64,000 nt of DNA from Bacteroidetes bacterium GWF2_33_16. GTDB taxonomy: Bacteria; Bacteroidota; Bacteroidia; Bacteroidales; UBA12077. Below the pieces are notes generated by a model that saw nothing but the letters and a program-made list of their open reading frames with translations, ran no database searches and was not told the origin of the DNA. The stretch covers positions 1 through 64,000 of the forward strand of contig MEOE01000025.1 of the NCBI GenBank assembly GCA_001768565.1, read 5' to 3'. Within the stretch, counting starts at the first letter, position 1, and each line of letters starts with the position of its first letter. The position numbers were made by a program, and so were the translations under genes. Below, one piece after another: positions 9,429-17,587 of the stretch.

Positions 9429-10314
9429 ATAACCTTATAAATTTGAACTCTCCATTAATAAAACGGGCTCCTTTTGAAAGATCCTTTCCTGCGCCGCTCT
9501 CATAAAACTCGTTAACACCATTATTCAATAAAACCTGCATGGTTTTATACCAGTTTATCTTTTCAGTGAGGTTGTATACTAATTCTTTTCTAATTTCACT
9601 TGGAGAATCAACTATTCTTTGGTTGTAAGTTGAAATAATTGGGTACTGTGACTTTTTAATATCAATAAATTCAATGAATTTGGCAAATCTGTTGGCAAAA
9701 CCTCCTAAATAGCTTGAGTGATAAGGAGTATTTACATTTAAAGGAATAGCATTCAAAGCTCCTTCATTTTTAGCCTCATCAAGAGTTCGCACAACATCCG
9801 CTTTTTTTCCAGATATTACATATGAAAATTCGCTATTAGTATTAATTACCTCAGCATTAATATTCGATTTATTAATTATGTCATTTATATCATCGACACC
9901 AAGGCCAATTATAGCACCCATGCCATATTTACCATTGCAAGCTAACTCATTTACTAATTCGAACGCTCTATAAATAATTAAAATTCCATCTTCTAATGAG
10001 ATTGATTCGGCAGCATATAAATTGGCATAAATACCCATACTGTATCCAGCACCAAAATTAGGTTTAACAGCATTATTTTTCAGTAAATCGGAGAATGCAC
10101 AACCAAATAAATACGCAATTACCTGTGCAAGTAATTCGTCGTTTCGGTATTCTTCTGAATCGTATGAGAAATCAGGTAATCTAATTCCTAACTTATCGGA
10201 AGCAACTCTTACATAATCAGTAAAATCGATACCATTACTTGTCAAAGTATCAATCTCTTTTCTGGTATAATCGGTAATAAATGCTGGAAAAAGTAATGCC
10301 GATTTATTCGTCAT
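9427..10314 (-). CDS. FabD-like acyltransferase (malonyl/acyl-CoA:ACP transacylase family)
   Basis: A 295-residue member of the acyl transferase superfamily. The nucleophile elbow GYSMG puts the serine at S92, the catalytic histidine is H199 in TPYHSSYL, and R116 in YRAFELV occupies the position of the FabD arginine that salt-bridges the malonyl carboxylate. The usual N-terminal FPGQG oxyanion motif is altered to FPAF, so the enzyme is diverged from housekeeping FabD. It is the last gene of the nine-gene minus operon, next to an AcpS-like gene and an ACP, and most likely loads one of the operon's ACPs with malonate or another acyl group. Confidence 0.8.
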   Translation of the reverse strand: MTNKSALLFPAFITDYTRKEIDTLTSNGIDFTDYVRVASDKLGIRLPDFSYDSEEYRNDELLAQVIAYLFGCAFSDLLKNNAVKPNFGAGYSMGIYANLYAAESISLEDGILIIYRAFELVNELACNGKYGMGAIIGLGVDDINDIINKSNINAEVINTNSEFSYVISGKKADVVRTLDEAKNEGALNAIPLNVNTPYHSSYLGGFANRFAKFIEFIDIKKSQYPIISTYNQRIVDSPSEIRKELVYNLTEKINWYKTMQVLLNNGVNEFYESGAGKDLSKGARFINGEFKFIRL

Positions 10315-10321
10315 ATCTTCT

Positions 10322-10687
10322 TTATTTTATCAATAAAACTTTACAAGAAACATACTCGTTGGTTTCAGTATATTGTACATCTATTTTAGTAATCCCAAAA
10401 TCATTAAGTATCTTGGTTAAAAACCTTGATGTTTCTATATTATATGTATCATCTTTAAATACAATTTCAACATCCATCCAACCCACATCCGCTGAATTAA
10501 TTGCTTTATAAAATGCTTCCTTAAAACAAAAGCCTTTTAAAAAGGCTTTTTTACCATAAAACGAAAAATTCTCAATTTCTCTGGTTGTAAATATGTCGAA
10601 AACTAAATTGGACAATATCCCGTTTTGAAAATAATGCTTATCGAATCGGTTAATTTCTTCAATATCAATACCACAGGAAAATACCAT
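10322..10687 (-). CDS. AcpS-type phosphopantetheinyl transferase, C-terminus degenerate
   Basis: A 121-residue protein of the holo-ACP synthase family, which transfers 4'-phosphopantetheine from CoA to ACP. The metal-binding residues are kept: D8 in GIDIEE and E57 in FKEAFYKA, with K56. The C-terminal signature SISH of AcpS proteins is absent; the equivalent strand reads VQYTETNEYV. It lies between an ACP gene and the acyltransferase gene, 7 and 11 bases from them, so it is probably dedicated to the cluster ACPs. A second AcpS-like gene at 49289-49633 shows the opposite pattern of motif loss. Confidence 0.75.
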   Translation of the reverse strand: MVFSCGIDIEEINRFDKHYFQNGILSNLVFDIFTTREIENFSFYGKKAFLKGFCFKEAFYKAINSADVGWMDVEIVFKDDTYNIETSRFLTKILNDFGITKIDVQYTETNEYVSCKVLLIK

Positions 10688-10698
10688 CCACTAATTTT

Positions 10699-11004
10699 TT
10701 ATTCAATAGTTAAGATATTGTTTTCGTGTTCTATTATTAATAACTGCATATTAATAAGCTCTCCAATAGTTTTTACTGGATGCTTTACTGCATACTTACC
10801 AATAGTTTTTAGTTCGATATTCAGGTTGTATTTCTTCTTAAAAATCTCTATAAGTTCAAGAAACATTAATGAATCGCCATCGAGATCGCCAATAATATTA
10901 GTACTATCACTTATATTATCGATTGAAGTTTCACACTCTTCGGCAAAGAATTCGTATATAACTTCTTTTACTTCTTTTTTTAATTGTTCTGTTATTTGAG
11001 CCAT
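10699..11004 (-). CDS. Acyl carrier protein
   Basis: A 101-residue carrier protein. The phosphopantetheine-attachment serine is S45 in LDGDSLMFLE, where the usual DSL motif is present. It is longer than primary-metabolism AcpP by about 20 residues, with extensions at both ends. It precedes the AcpS-like and FabD-like genes, so these three form a carrier-protein loading set. It is clearly different in sequence from the other three ACPs in the window, implying a distinct partner enzyme. Confidence 0.85.
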   Translation of the reverse strand: MAQITEQLKKEVKEVIYEFFAEECETSIDNISDSTNIIGDLDGDSLMFLELIEIFKKKYNLNIELKTIGKYAVKHPVKTIGELINMQLLIIEHENNILTIE

Positions 11005-11021
11005 TTTTGGAAATATTTTAG

Positions 11022-11390
11022 TTATTCGCTTATTAATTTATCAACTTCATCATTGGTCAACTGATTCCAAACGGGATTTACAAAACTACCATTTTCTATT
11101 GTAAAATTTACTTTAAAAAAAGTCTCTCTATTAAACTCAAGTTTTGTTTCTTTATTAGGTGTATGTTCTATAAAAATTAAGTTTTCAGGGTTTAATTCAA
11201 ATTTATTGCATAACTCCCAGGCTAGCTTCGTATTCCACTCGGTAATTGATGTCCCTGGATTATTATCGTATAAATCAGTTGCAATAATAATTGATGTCTC
11301 TGCTTTCTTAATTATTTTCAAACCACAAATAGAAGGCAGATCCCAAAGCCCTTTAAAATGATAAACTTGATCCTGATATTTATTCTCCAT
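11022..11390 (-). CDS. Small conserved-looking protein of unknown function
   Basis: A 122-residue protein without signal peptide or membrane segment. A central segment DLYDNNPGTSITEW, followed by a helix (AWELCNKF) and a IFIEHTP strand, resembles the pattern of a small family found scattered in bacteria and archaea whose function I do not know. The ATG at 11390 (MENKYQ) is preferred to the start five codons upstream. It sits between the ACP and the radical SAM gene in the minus operon and is presumably expressed with them. Confidence 0.6.
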   Translation of the reverse strand: MENKYQDQVYHFKGLWDLPSICGLKIIKKAETSIIIATDLYDNNPGTSITEWNTKLAWELCNKFELNPENLIFIEHTPNKETKLEFNRETFFKVNFTIENGSFVNPVWNQLTNDEVDKLISE

Positions 11391-11411
11391 TATTTTAATT
11401 ATCAATATTAA

Positions 11412-12686
11412 TTATACAATTTTGGGGTTAATTAATTTTCCGAAACTAACTTTTGACAAGTCTTGTCTCCTTTTTCTAAATGTACCATCTTCTACTTCTC
11501 TGGAAACAACCTTTTTGAGCAGTTTAAACATTTTTTCCTCCTGGGTTTCGTCCTTATAAAATGTATCCCAAGCATACTGATAAAGTTCTTGCAAACGTTC
11601 AGCGCTCATGTGTTTAGGATGATAAACTACCTGACCTGCATTATAATCGTCCCAGTTTTTATTAAAAATTCTATTCTGCTTAACTAAATCAACATACGCT
11701 TTTGTATGAGGGAAAGGTGCAAGTACAGTAAATTCAGCTAAATCGAGATTAATCTCAAGTAGAAAATCAATTAACCGTTTAATATCATCCTCAGTTTGAT
11801 CATCAAGACCAAGAAGTATGGTGCCTTCTACTCCTATTCCGTAATCATGATATCTTTTAACACGTTCCTTTATATAATCAGAAGTATCGAACACTGCCTG
11901 ATATACGTACCATGCACCAGCCTGAGCTGCAAGATCAAGTACTTCGTGCTTATCTTCAATAGTATGGCTACACCATTTTTTCTTAAATGGAATCATTGCT
12001 TTAAACAATTCCTTCTCCCACTCAGTATCTTGTGCCAATGAATTATCAACTATAAATAATCTGTTGTTATCAATCGTAGCAAGTTCTTCAACCACCTTAT
12101 GTACTGGCCGAGGTCTAAAATTGCGACCACCTAAATATGAAACCGCACAAGGGTAGCAACTATATTTACATCCACGTGATGCATGGAATGTATCAACCAT
12201 TTGTACACCTTTGTGATAATATAAATCTCTTTTATATAATTCACGACGTGCTGGGCCTATGGTTTCGATAGGAGGCAGGTCGTTCATAAAATTATAAACT
12301 TTTTTTAGTTCGCCTTTTTTAAAATCTTTAAATACCTGATCCATATGCCCCTCAGCTTCGCCTAAGAAAATAGAATCAGCATGTAACATTGTTTCTTCAG
12401 CGTGCAACATTGTTGATATTCCACCAAAAATTACCTTTTTACCACGTTTTCGGTATTCGTCGGCAATAGCCCAGCCTCTTTTTATCTGAGTGGTAAGTAA
12501 CATTGAGATTCCTACAAAATCAACAGTATCGTCATATCGCATTTCTTCAAGATTTTCGTCGATAAATTCAACTTCGAAATCAGCAGGAATGGTTGCTGCA
12601 AAAACAATAGCTCCATGTGGCGGTAAATTAAATACTGTTTGCCCTTCAAGCTTTCTCCATTTTGGGAATATTAATTGAAATTTCAT
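11412..12686 (-). CDS. B12-binding domain radical SAM protein
   Basis: A 424-residue enzyme with an N-terminal cobalamin-binding domain (about 1-140; contains VFGGIST and FLGEAEG-type segments) and a radical SAM domain whose cluster cysteines are C173, C177 and C180 (CKYSCYPC). The arrangement resembles BchE/HpnJ-like COG1032 enzymes that methylate or rearrange unactivated carbons. Within the operon it lies between the sulfotransferase and small-protein genes; the substrate is probably carried on, or released from, one of the two ACPs encoded here. The N-terminus starts directly with the cobalamin-domain strand MKFQLIFPKW. Confidence 0.87.
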   Translation of the reverse strand: MKFQLIFPKWRKLEGQTVFNLPPHGAIVFAATIPADFEVEFIDENLEEMRYDDTVDFVGISMLLTTQIKRGWAIADEYRKRGKKVIFGGISTMLHAEETMLHADSIFLGEAEGHMDQVFKDFKKGELKKVYNFMNDLPPIETIGPARRELYKRDLYYHKGVQMVDTFHASRGCKYSCYPCAVSYLGGRNFRPRPVHKVVEELATIDNNRLFIVDNSLAQDTEWEKELFKAMIPFKKKWCSHTIEDKHEVLDLAAQAGAWYVYQAVFDTSDYIKERVKRYHDYGIGVEGTILLGLDDQTEDDIKRLIDFLLEINLDLAEFTVLAPFPHTKAYVDLVKQNRIFNKNWDDYNAGQVVYHPKHMSAERLQELYQYAWDTFYKDETQEEKMFKLLKKVVSREVEDGTFRKRRQDLSKVSFGKLINPKIV

Positions 12687-12718
12687 GTTTATATAGTTTA
12701 ATTATTATTCTAATAAAT

Positions 12719-13807
12719 TTATTCAACACTATAATTATATCGGTCCATCCAAGATTTTAGAACACCCGATATGATTATTTTGTTCTCTTCTGGCAATATA
12801 TATTTATTTTTTTGATAATCTTTTATACTCAATAAGAAGTTGTTTAGTTTCAAGTCGAAATCGGAAGAAAAGCCTAAGTTAAAATGATTATATAACTCGA
12901 TAATTGATTCTCTTGGATTTTTCTCAAAATCTTCAAACCTAACTTCATATTTCCTTTTTTCAGGTATATTTTCAAGATCGCGGTCGATAGTAGTAAGCAT
13001 ATAATTTAAAAACTCCGACACTTCAATAATAGATGGTTTTTGCCAATTATTGTTCATTGAATTTTGTGATCCTACAATATCCCACATCCGCTGGGTCGAT
13101 GGAACTACACTGTATGGATGTCGAACAATATGAATATATCTGGCATTAGGAAAAATTTCGTTTAAGGTATTTATTCGTAATGAGTGGAAAGGATTTTTAA
13201 TAAGTATTGTTTTAGAATCGAATATCAGAAGTTTTTTATAAAAATAGGAAAATGCATTTTTCCATTCATTTAGTTTCTCATTTATTGGAAGGAAACCAGG
13301 GTAATTCTTTAAAAAGTATCCTCCCTTTTTCGGAAATATTATTTGCTCGAGAGGCGAATATCCTGATAACCTGAAAAGAGCATATTCATCTTCTAAAGGT
13401 TCATCCAGGCCTAGTTTTACCTGATCCATAGGTCGGGTTCCTTTAATCATCCTACCCATAATTGGTTCGTATGATTTACGAGAAGTTAGAAAACTATCGG
13501 GTAAAGATGCCTGAAAAACACTTGGTGTAACAAAATTGGGATCAAGATTTAACAATTGATGCAAAAAAGTGCTCCCTGTTCGCCAGTGACCAATAATTAT
13601 CACAGGATTATCTGAAAGCTTCTGATTCAGAATTTTTGAACTATATATTTTTTTTTCTTTTCGAAGAAAAATAGAAGCCCAGACACCATTTTGTAAGAGG
13701 AATAAAAAGCGAACCAGATATTTGGGATATATGGATATACCATTTTTTGCTACGAGTTTTAAAAATCTCGATAGTCTTATCCCTGCTATCAGGTAAGCAC
13801 TCTTCAT
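12719..13807 (-). CDS. PAPS-dependent sulfotransferase family protein
   Basis: A 362-residue cytoplasmic sulfotransferase. The 5'-phosphosulfate loop is GHWRTGSTFLH (about 73-83) and the 3'-phosphate-binding segment is the later RYIHIVRHPYSVVPST region with Arg and Ser. This 'sulfotransfer_3' type acts on glycolipids, polyketides or small molecules in bacteria. A hydrophobic N-terminal stretch (about 28-48) may associate with the membrane. Its placement between two ACP genes and beside a BtrH-like acyltransferase makes an ACP-derived lipid or aryl product the likely substrate, but that is inference. Sulfotransferases are not part of the standard flexirubin or aryl polyene pathways as I know them. 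Confidence 0.85.
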   Translation of the reverse strand: MKSAYLIAGIRLSRFLKLVAKNGISIYPKYLVRFLFLLQNGVWASIFLRKEKKIYSSKILNQKLSDNPVIIIGHWRTGSTFLHQLLNLDPNFVTPSVFQASLPDSFLTSRKSYEPIMGRMIKGTRPMDQVKLGLDEPLEDEYALFRLSGYSPLEQIIFPKKGGYFLKNYPGFLPINEKLNEWKNAFSYFYKKLLIFDSKTILIKNPFHSLRINTLNEIFPNARYIHIVRHPYSVVPSTQRMWDIVGSQNSMNNNWQKPSIIEVSEFLNYMLTTIDRDLENIPEKRKYEVRFEDFEKNPRESIIELYNHFNLGFSSDFDLKLNNFLLSIKDYQKNKYILPEENKIIISGVLKSWMDRYNYSVE

Positions 13808-13837
13808 TTACTTTTGATTTTATTTCTAATGTAAACG

Positions 13838-14116
13838 TTAGACCGCTTTATTATTCACAATAAAGTCAGCAATAGTATTTACATTTTTCAATACTTCACG
13901 GGCTAGATTCTGATCATCAATTCTGACATTGAACTGTCGTTGAACAGCCATAACCAGTTCAATAGCATCTATTGAGTCTAAACCTAATGTATTTTCGCCA
14001 CCAAAAAGAGGAATTTCATTATCAATATCAGCAACAGCAATATCTTGAATATTTAGTGTTTTAATAATTAGTTCTTTAATCTCTATTTTCAAATCATTTA
14101 GATTCTTTTCTTCCAT
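13838..14116 (-). CDS. Acyl carrier protein
   Basis: A 92-residue ACP with phosphopantetheine site S48 in LGLDSIDAIEL. The acidic helix II recognition region (DAIELVMAVQ) is typical of type II systems. It closely resembles the ACP at 28394 in the LDSIDA..L motif, suggesting a common origin. It lies between the BtrH-like acyltransferase and the sulfotransferase genes, with 10- and 30-base gaps, and likely presents the substrate to the BtrH-like protein. Confidence 0.9.
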   Translation of the reverse strand: MEEKNLNDLKIEIKELIIKTLNIQDIAVADIDNEIPLFGGENTLGLDSIDAIELVMAVQRQFNVRIDDQNLAREVLKNVNTIADFIVNNKAV

Positions 14117-14126
14117 CGCAAAATAT

Positions 14127-15143
14127 TTAATTTAATTGATTAACAATTACTTTCATTTCTTTATAGAATAATTCTTCTGTATCAGCACGCTCAAGTATCA
14201 ATTGACTTAATTCTAATAACTTGTCGGAGCCAAGATCACGATTTTTGCCAATTTTTGCCGCAAAGTAAGAAATTTTTCTCCATCCATCCCCTATTTCCAT
14301 CATCTTTTTTGACAAACCGTCGAGATCTGAACTGTTAAATAATTGAGCAGCCTGACGAAGGAATGTTGCATACATATATCTAAATCCTGCACCTCCGGTT
14401 CCCTGATCTTCCAGAAAAATATTTATTTTCATTATCTCATGCGACAAGTGGTCAATATCGCGTGTAATTTTTGGCCATTCAACAACTTTTTTTCCAAACA
14501 TTCGCATACCACGTATACCAATAAAAGGAGGCTGAATACCGATCATGTTATTTACGGTTTCTTTAATCGCTTTAATTATGATTTTTTTCTGATCAAAGGT
14601 TTCTGGTATGGAATCGATATAATACATAAAACCTTTTGGAGCAAGATACCCTTTAGCAAATCGAGCTTTCTGTAAATTATCTTTATGCAATTTGGCCAGC
14701 TTTGGAAAATAGCTATCACTAACAATATAATAATCATCCTCTCGGCCTACTATTGTAATAAAGTGTATGTTGGCATGTACCCTTTCCCATTCAGGAATAT
14801 ATTCCATATAATACAAATCGACCTGAACAGCCACCGGAATACCTTTTGCAATTAATGCATCCAGCTCCTTTTCTGCTTTCTCAGTACTTCTATATGTTTC
14901 TGATTTAAACTTAATACCAATTCGTTTTGCAACTTTTTTTCTAAGCTTTCCGGGTTTGGTACGCAAAATAAACATCGGGAAATTGAGGTTGGGAGTATGT
15001 CTTAAATATCCAAAATAAAGACCGCTCCCCATACCAAATATCATAGGTTCAGAAATTGTAAGGCCTTTATGATTTAATAATGCAGTTAGCGTACCCGACT
15101 CACAATGGGCTGCCATATTGTGTTTAAAAGATTCAATTATCAT
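14127..15143 (-). CDS. BtrH N-terminal domain protein (papain-like acyltransferase)
   Basis: A 338-residue protein. BtrH of butirosin synthesis moves an acyl group from an ACP to an amine. The N-terminal half looks papain/C39-like: C14 in AHCESG, a histidine in NIHFITIVG and an aspartate in YIVSDSYF would form a Cys-His-Asp triad. The C-terminal half (GTGGAGFRYMYATFL, helical) matches the domain that follows BtrH_N in many proteins. The start at 15143 is chosen because the paralogue at 22992 has the same short leader before its AGHCENG motif; an in-frame ATG at 15161 would overlap the upstream gene. The adjacent ACP supports an acyl-ACP substrate. Confidence 0.8.
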   Translation of the reverse strand: MIIESFKHNMAAHCESGTLTALLNHKGLTISEPMIFGMGSGLYFGYLRHTPNLNFPMFILRTKPGKLRKKVAKRIGIKFKSETYRSTEKAEKELDALIAKGIPVAVQVDLYYMEYIPEWERVHANIHFITIVGREDDYYIVSDSYFPKLAKLHKDNLQKARFAKGYLAPKGFMYYIDSIPETFDQKKIIIKAIKETVNNMIGIQPPFIGIRGMRMFGKKVVEWPKITRDIDHLSHEIMKINIFLEDQGTGGAGFRYMYATFLRQAAQLFNSSDLDGLSKKMMEIGDGWRKISYFAAKIGKNRDLGSDKLLELSQLILERADTEELFYKEMKVIVNQLN

Positions 15144-15144
15144 T

Positions 15145-15645
15145 TTATTTATTTGATTCAAACTTGGTTATTACTAAAAGTGGACTCTGAGTTTTTGTTT
15201 GTTTAACTTTATATTTGTTTTCATCCTTAACTCCATCTTTTGTTTCACTATCTCTGCTTTCAACAGTTATTACCTGAAATAAATTTGAAACAGGTACATC
15301 AAAAACCTCAGCATATTTTATTAAATCAGAAACTTTTGCTTTTAAAAATCCTTTGACTAGTAAATGCCTTCTAACCTTAAAAAGAGATATTTCTGTTCTT
15401 CGAGATAATTCGAAAATATTAAAATCATGAATAACGCGATAATATTCTACAGGACTTATTTTATTATCCTTTAGTTGTTGAAGTAAGGAAAGTCTCAATT
15501 TTTCCATTTTCTCAAAAAAATCATCTATATAATTTTTTGATAAATAGGATCCAGTTATTATTGGGCCAAATGTTCCATCATCCTTTTCCACATACAACAT
15601 AAGCTGATGCGGTTCATAATCAATATATGCTTCTTTTTCTTTCAT
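15145..15645 (-). CDS. HTH (XRE-like) protein paired with BtrH-like gene
   Basis: A 166-residue protein. Residues about 70-125 look like an XRE-type helix-turn-helix: SPVEYYRV, then ELSRRTEISLFKVRRHL and a helix ending KYAEVFDVPVSNLF. The N-terminal ~60 residues and a Lys-rich tail are of unknown role. A paralogue at 22585 precedes the second BtrH-like gene in exactly the same way, ending one to three bases before it. It may regulate the divergent promoters between 15646 and 16036, or it may be a partner of the BtrH-like enzyme. It is the first gene of the nine-gene minus operon. Confidence 0.7.
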   Translation of the reverse strand: MKEKEAYIDYEPHQLMLYVEKDDGTFGPIITGSYLSKNYIDDFFEKMEKLRLSLLQQLKDNKISPVEYYRVIHDFNIFELSRRTEISLFKVRRHLLVKGFLKAKVSDLIKYAEVFDVPVSNLFQVITVESRDSETKDGVKDENKYKVKQTKTQSPLLVITKFESNK

Positions 15646-16036
15646 TCCAGTTTATTTAAATATTGATATTTTTTTAACAAAACAGCCAAAAATTTCTGAA
15701 AATTTGTTATTCTTACCCTGAATTTCCTATTGTATTTTTTGGGTTACTAAATTAGATTAAATTAATAAATCACCAAAATTTTAATAAATACTTGTATCTC
15801 TTTTGAATCAATAAAAAAATCATGTAAATGTACTTTTCATTAACGTTGCTGATAAACAATTTTACTTCAATTTTTGTTTATTTCGTCAAAATATGTTTAA
15901 AAATAGTTTTTAATCAGTAAGGTGTTAAATATAATTTAAAACTATTTATTAAATTTGCACTATTTCTAAATTAGGCAAAGTGTTACAATTTATTGACTAA
16001 CTGAACTTTAATAACAATTTTTAATTAAACACTATA
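15646..16036. promoter_or_regulatory. Divergent intergenic control region
   Basis: These 391 bases separate the two biosynthetic operons and hold no gene. They are very AT-rich with several A/T tracts. On the plus strand there is a good -7 element at 15950-15957. On the minus strand I found no exact CAAAnnTA match within 150 bases of the 15645 start, so that promoter is not located. This is the obvious place for a shared operator, for example for the XRE-like proteins. Confidence 0.6.
15950..15957 (+). promoter_or_regulatory. -7 element TAAATTTG for the tyrosine ammonia-lyase operon
   Basis: TAAATTTG followed by CAC fits the Bacteroidota TAnnTTTG element. The -33 box is weak (TTAAAT near 15925). 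The predicted transcript would start about 15963, giving a leader of about 70 bases before the ATG at 16037. Confidence 0.5.
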
Positions 16037-17578
16037 ATGATAATAATTGGAGGTAGAGATCTCAACCTAGACGACTTTTATAAAATCCTTTATAAAGACG
16101 AAAAAGTAGAATTAGATTCATCGGCATTAAAGAAGGTCAAAGAGAATTTTGAATTCTTACAAGACTTTTCAAAAAATAAGGTTATTTATGGAATAAATAC
16201 TTGCTTTGGGCCAATGGCTCAATATAAAATCAGTGATGAAGATCAGGTTCAATTGCAACTAAATCTTATCCGAAGTCATTCTGCAGGATCAGGAAATACC
16301 TTACCTGGACTTTATGTAAAATCAGCAATGATAGCCCGATTAAATACATTGATGAAAGCTCATTCTGGTATTCATCCCGAAGTTGTTGTTTTAATTAAGG
16401 AACTTATTAACCGCGATATTTATCCAAAGATCTTCGAACACGGAGGTGTTGGGGCCAGTGGTGATCTAGTACAACTTGCTCATATGGCTCTCATATTGAT
16501 TGGCGAAGGCGAAGTTTTTTATAATGGAAAATTCAGACCAACAGCTGAAGTGTTTAAAGAAAACAACCTTAATCCTATTACAATTCATTTGCGCGAGGGA
16601 TTAGCCCTAATAAATGGCACTTCGGTTATGAGTGGTATAGGCATTATCAATGCTATTCATGCTAAAAATATAATTAATTGGTCGGTAACTGCATCCTGCA
16701 TAATTAATGAGATTGTTGAATCGTACGATGATCATTTTTCAAAAGAGTTGAACCAGGTAAAATTGCATGTAGGTCAGAATAAGATAGCCGAATCTATGAG
16801 AGATGTTTTAACAAGCAGCAAGCTTGTTAAGAAACGTTCAGATCACCTTTACAATTATTCGTCTAAAGCAGATATTATTAAAGAAAAAGTACAGGAATAC
16901 TATTCATTAAGATGTGTTCCACAAATTCTTGGGATTATTTATGATACTATTAAGTTTACCGAAGATATTTTAATTCAGGAGGTAAACTCTGTAAACGATA
17001 ACCCAATTGTTGATAGCACAAATAAGGATGTATTCCATGGTGGTAATTTCCACGGCGATTATATTTCGTTTGAAATGGATAAACTTAAAATTGCAATTAC
17101 AAAGCTTTCCATGTTAGCCGAAAGACAATTAAACTTTCTTTTAAACGATAAAATTAACCAAAAGCTACCTCCATTTGTGAATTTAGGAACTTTAGGTTTA
17201 AATTTAGGAATGCAGGGAGTTCAATTTACTGCTACTTCGACAACAGCAGAAAACCAAACATTATCTTTTCCAATGTATGTGCATAGCATACCTAACAATA
17301 ACGACAATCAGGATATAGTTAGCATGGGTACAAACTCAGCACTTATGGCTAAAAAGGTAGTAGAAAATACTTTTGAGATTCTTTCAATTGAATTTATAAC
17401 TATTCTTCAAGCTATTGATTATTTAAAAATTAATGATAGACTATCAGATTTTTCTACTGTTCTTTTTGATAAAATGAGGACAATTGTTCCTATCTTTATC
17501 CAAGATTCTATTAAATATAAGGATATTGAAAATATTAAGAATTATTTAATGACAAATCAAAACAGTATAATTAAATAG
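16037..17578 (+). CDS. Aromatic amino acid ammonia-lyase, probably tyrosine ammonia-lyase
   Basis: A 513-residue HAL/PAL/TAL family enzyme. The Ala-Ser-Gly that cyclises to the MIO cofactor is A140-S141-G142 in GVGASGD. The N-terminal YGINTCFGPMAQY loop, the VPQILG and HGGNFHG segments and the C-terminal NNDNQD motif are all present. The substrate-selectivity pair is S80-H81 (RSHSAG). In classical families Ser-His goes with histidine lyase, but I recall the same RSHS sequence in the characterised tyrosine lyase of Flavobacterium johnsoniae, which this protein resembles over its length. In this locus the product would be 4-coumarate, the aryl starter of flexirubin/aryl polyenes. It opens the plus operon; fabG follows 9 bases later. 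Confidence 0.9.
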   Translation: MIIIGGRDLNLDDFYKILYKDEKVELDSSALKKVKENFEFLQDFSKNKVIYGINTCFGPMAQYKISDEDQVQLQLNLIRSHSAGSGNTLPGLYVKSAMIARLNTLMKAHSGIHPEVVVLIKELINRDIYPKIFEHGGVGASGDLVQLAHMALILIGEGEVFYNGKFRPTAEVFKENNLNPITIHLREGLALINGTSVMSGIGIINAIHAKNIINWSVTASCIINEIVESYDDHFSKELNQVKLHVGQNKIAESMRDVLTSSKLVKKRSDHLYNYSSKADIIKEKVQEYYSLRCVPQILGIIYDTIKFTEDILIQEVNSVNDNPIVDSTNKDVFHGGNFHGDYISFEMDKLKIAITKLSMLAERQLNFLLNDKINQKLPPFVNLGTLGLNLGMQGVQFTATSTTAENQTLSFPMYVHSIPNNNDNQDIVSMGTNSALMAKKVVENTFEILSIEFITILQAIDYLKINDRLSDFSTVLFDKMRTIVPIFIQDSIKYKDIENIKNYLMTNQNSIIK

Positions 17579-17587
17579 GTTCGAATA

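Noticed and set aside
15145..15645. Toxin-antitoxin pair (HTH protein plus downstream gene)
   Set aside because: The downstream gene is a 338-residue BtrH-like acyltransferase inside a nine-gene biosynthetic operon, not a small toxin.
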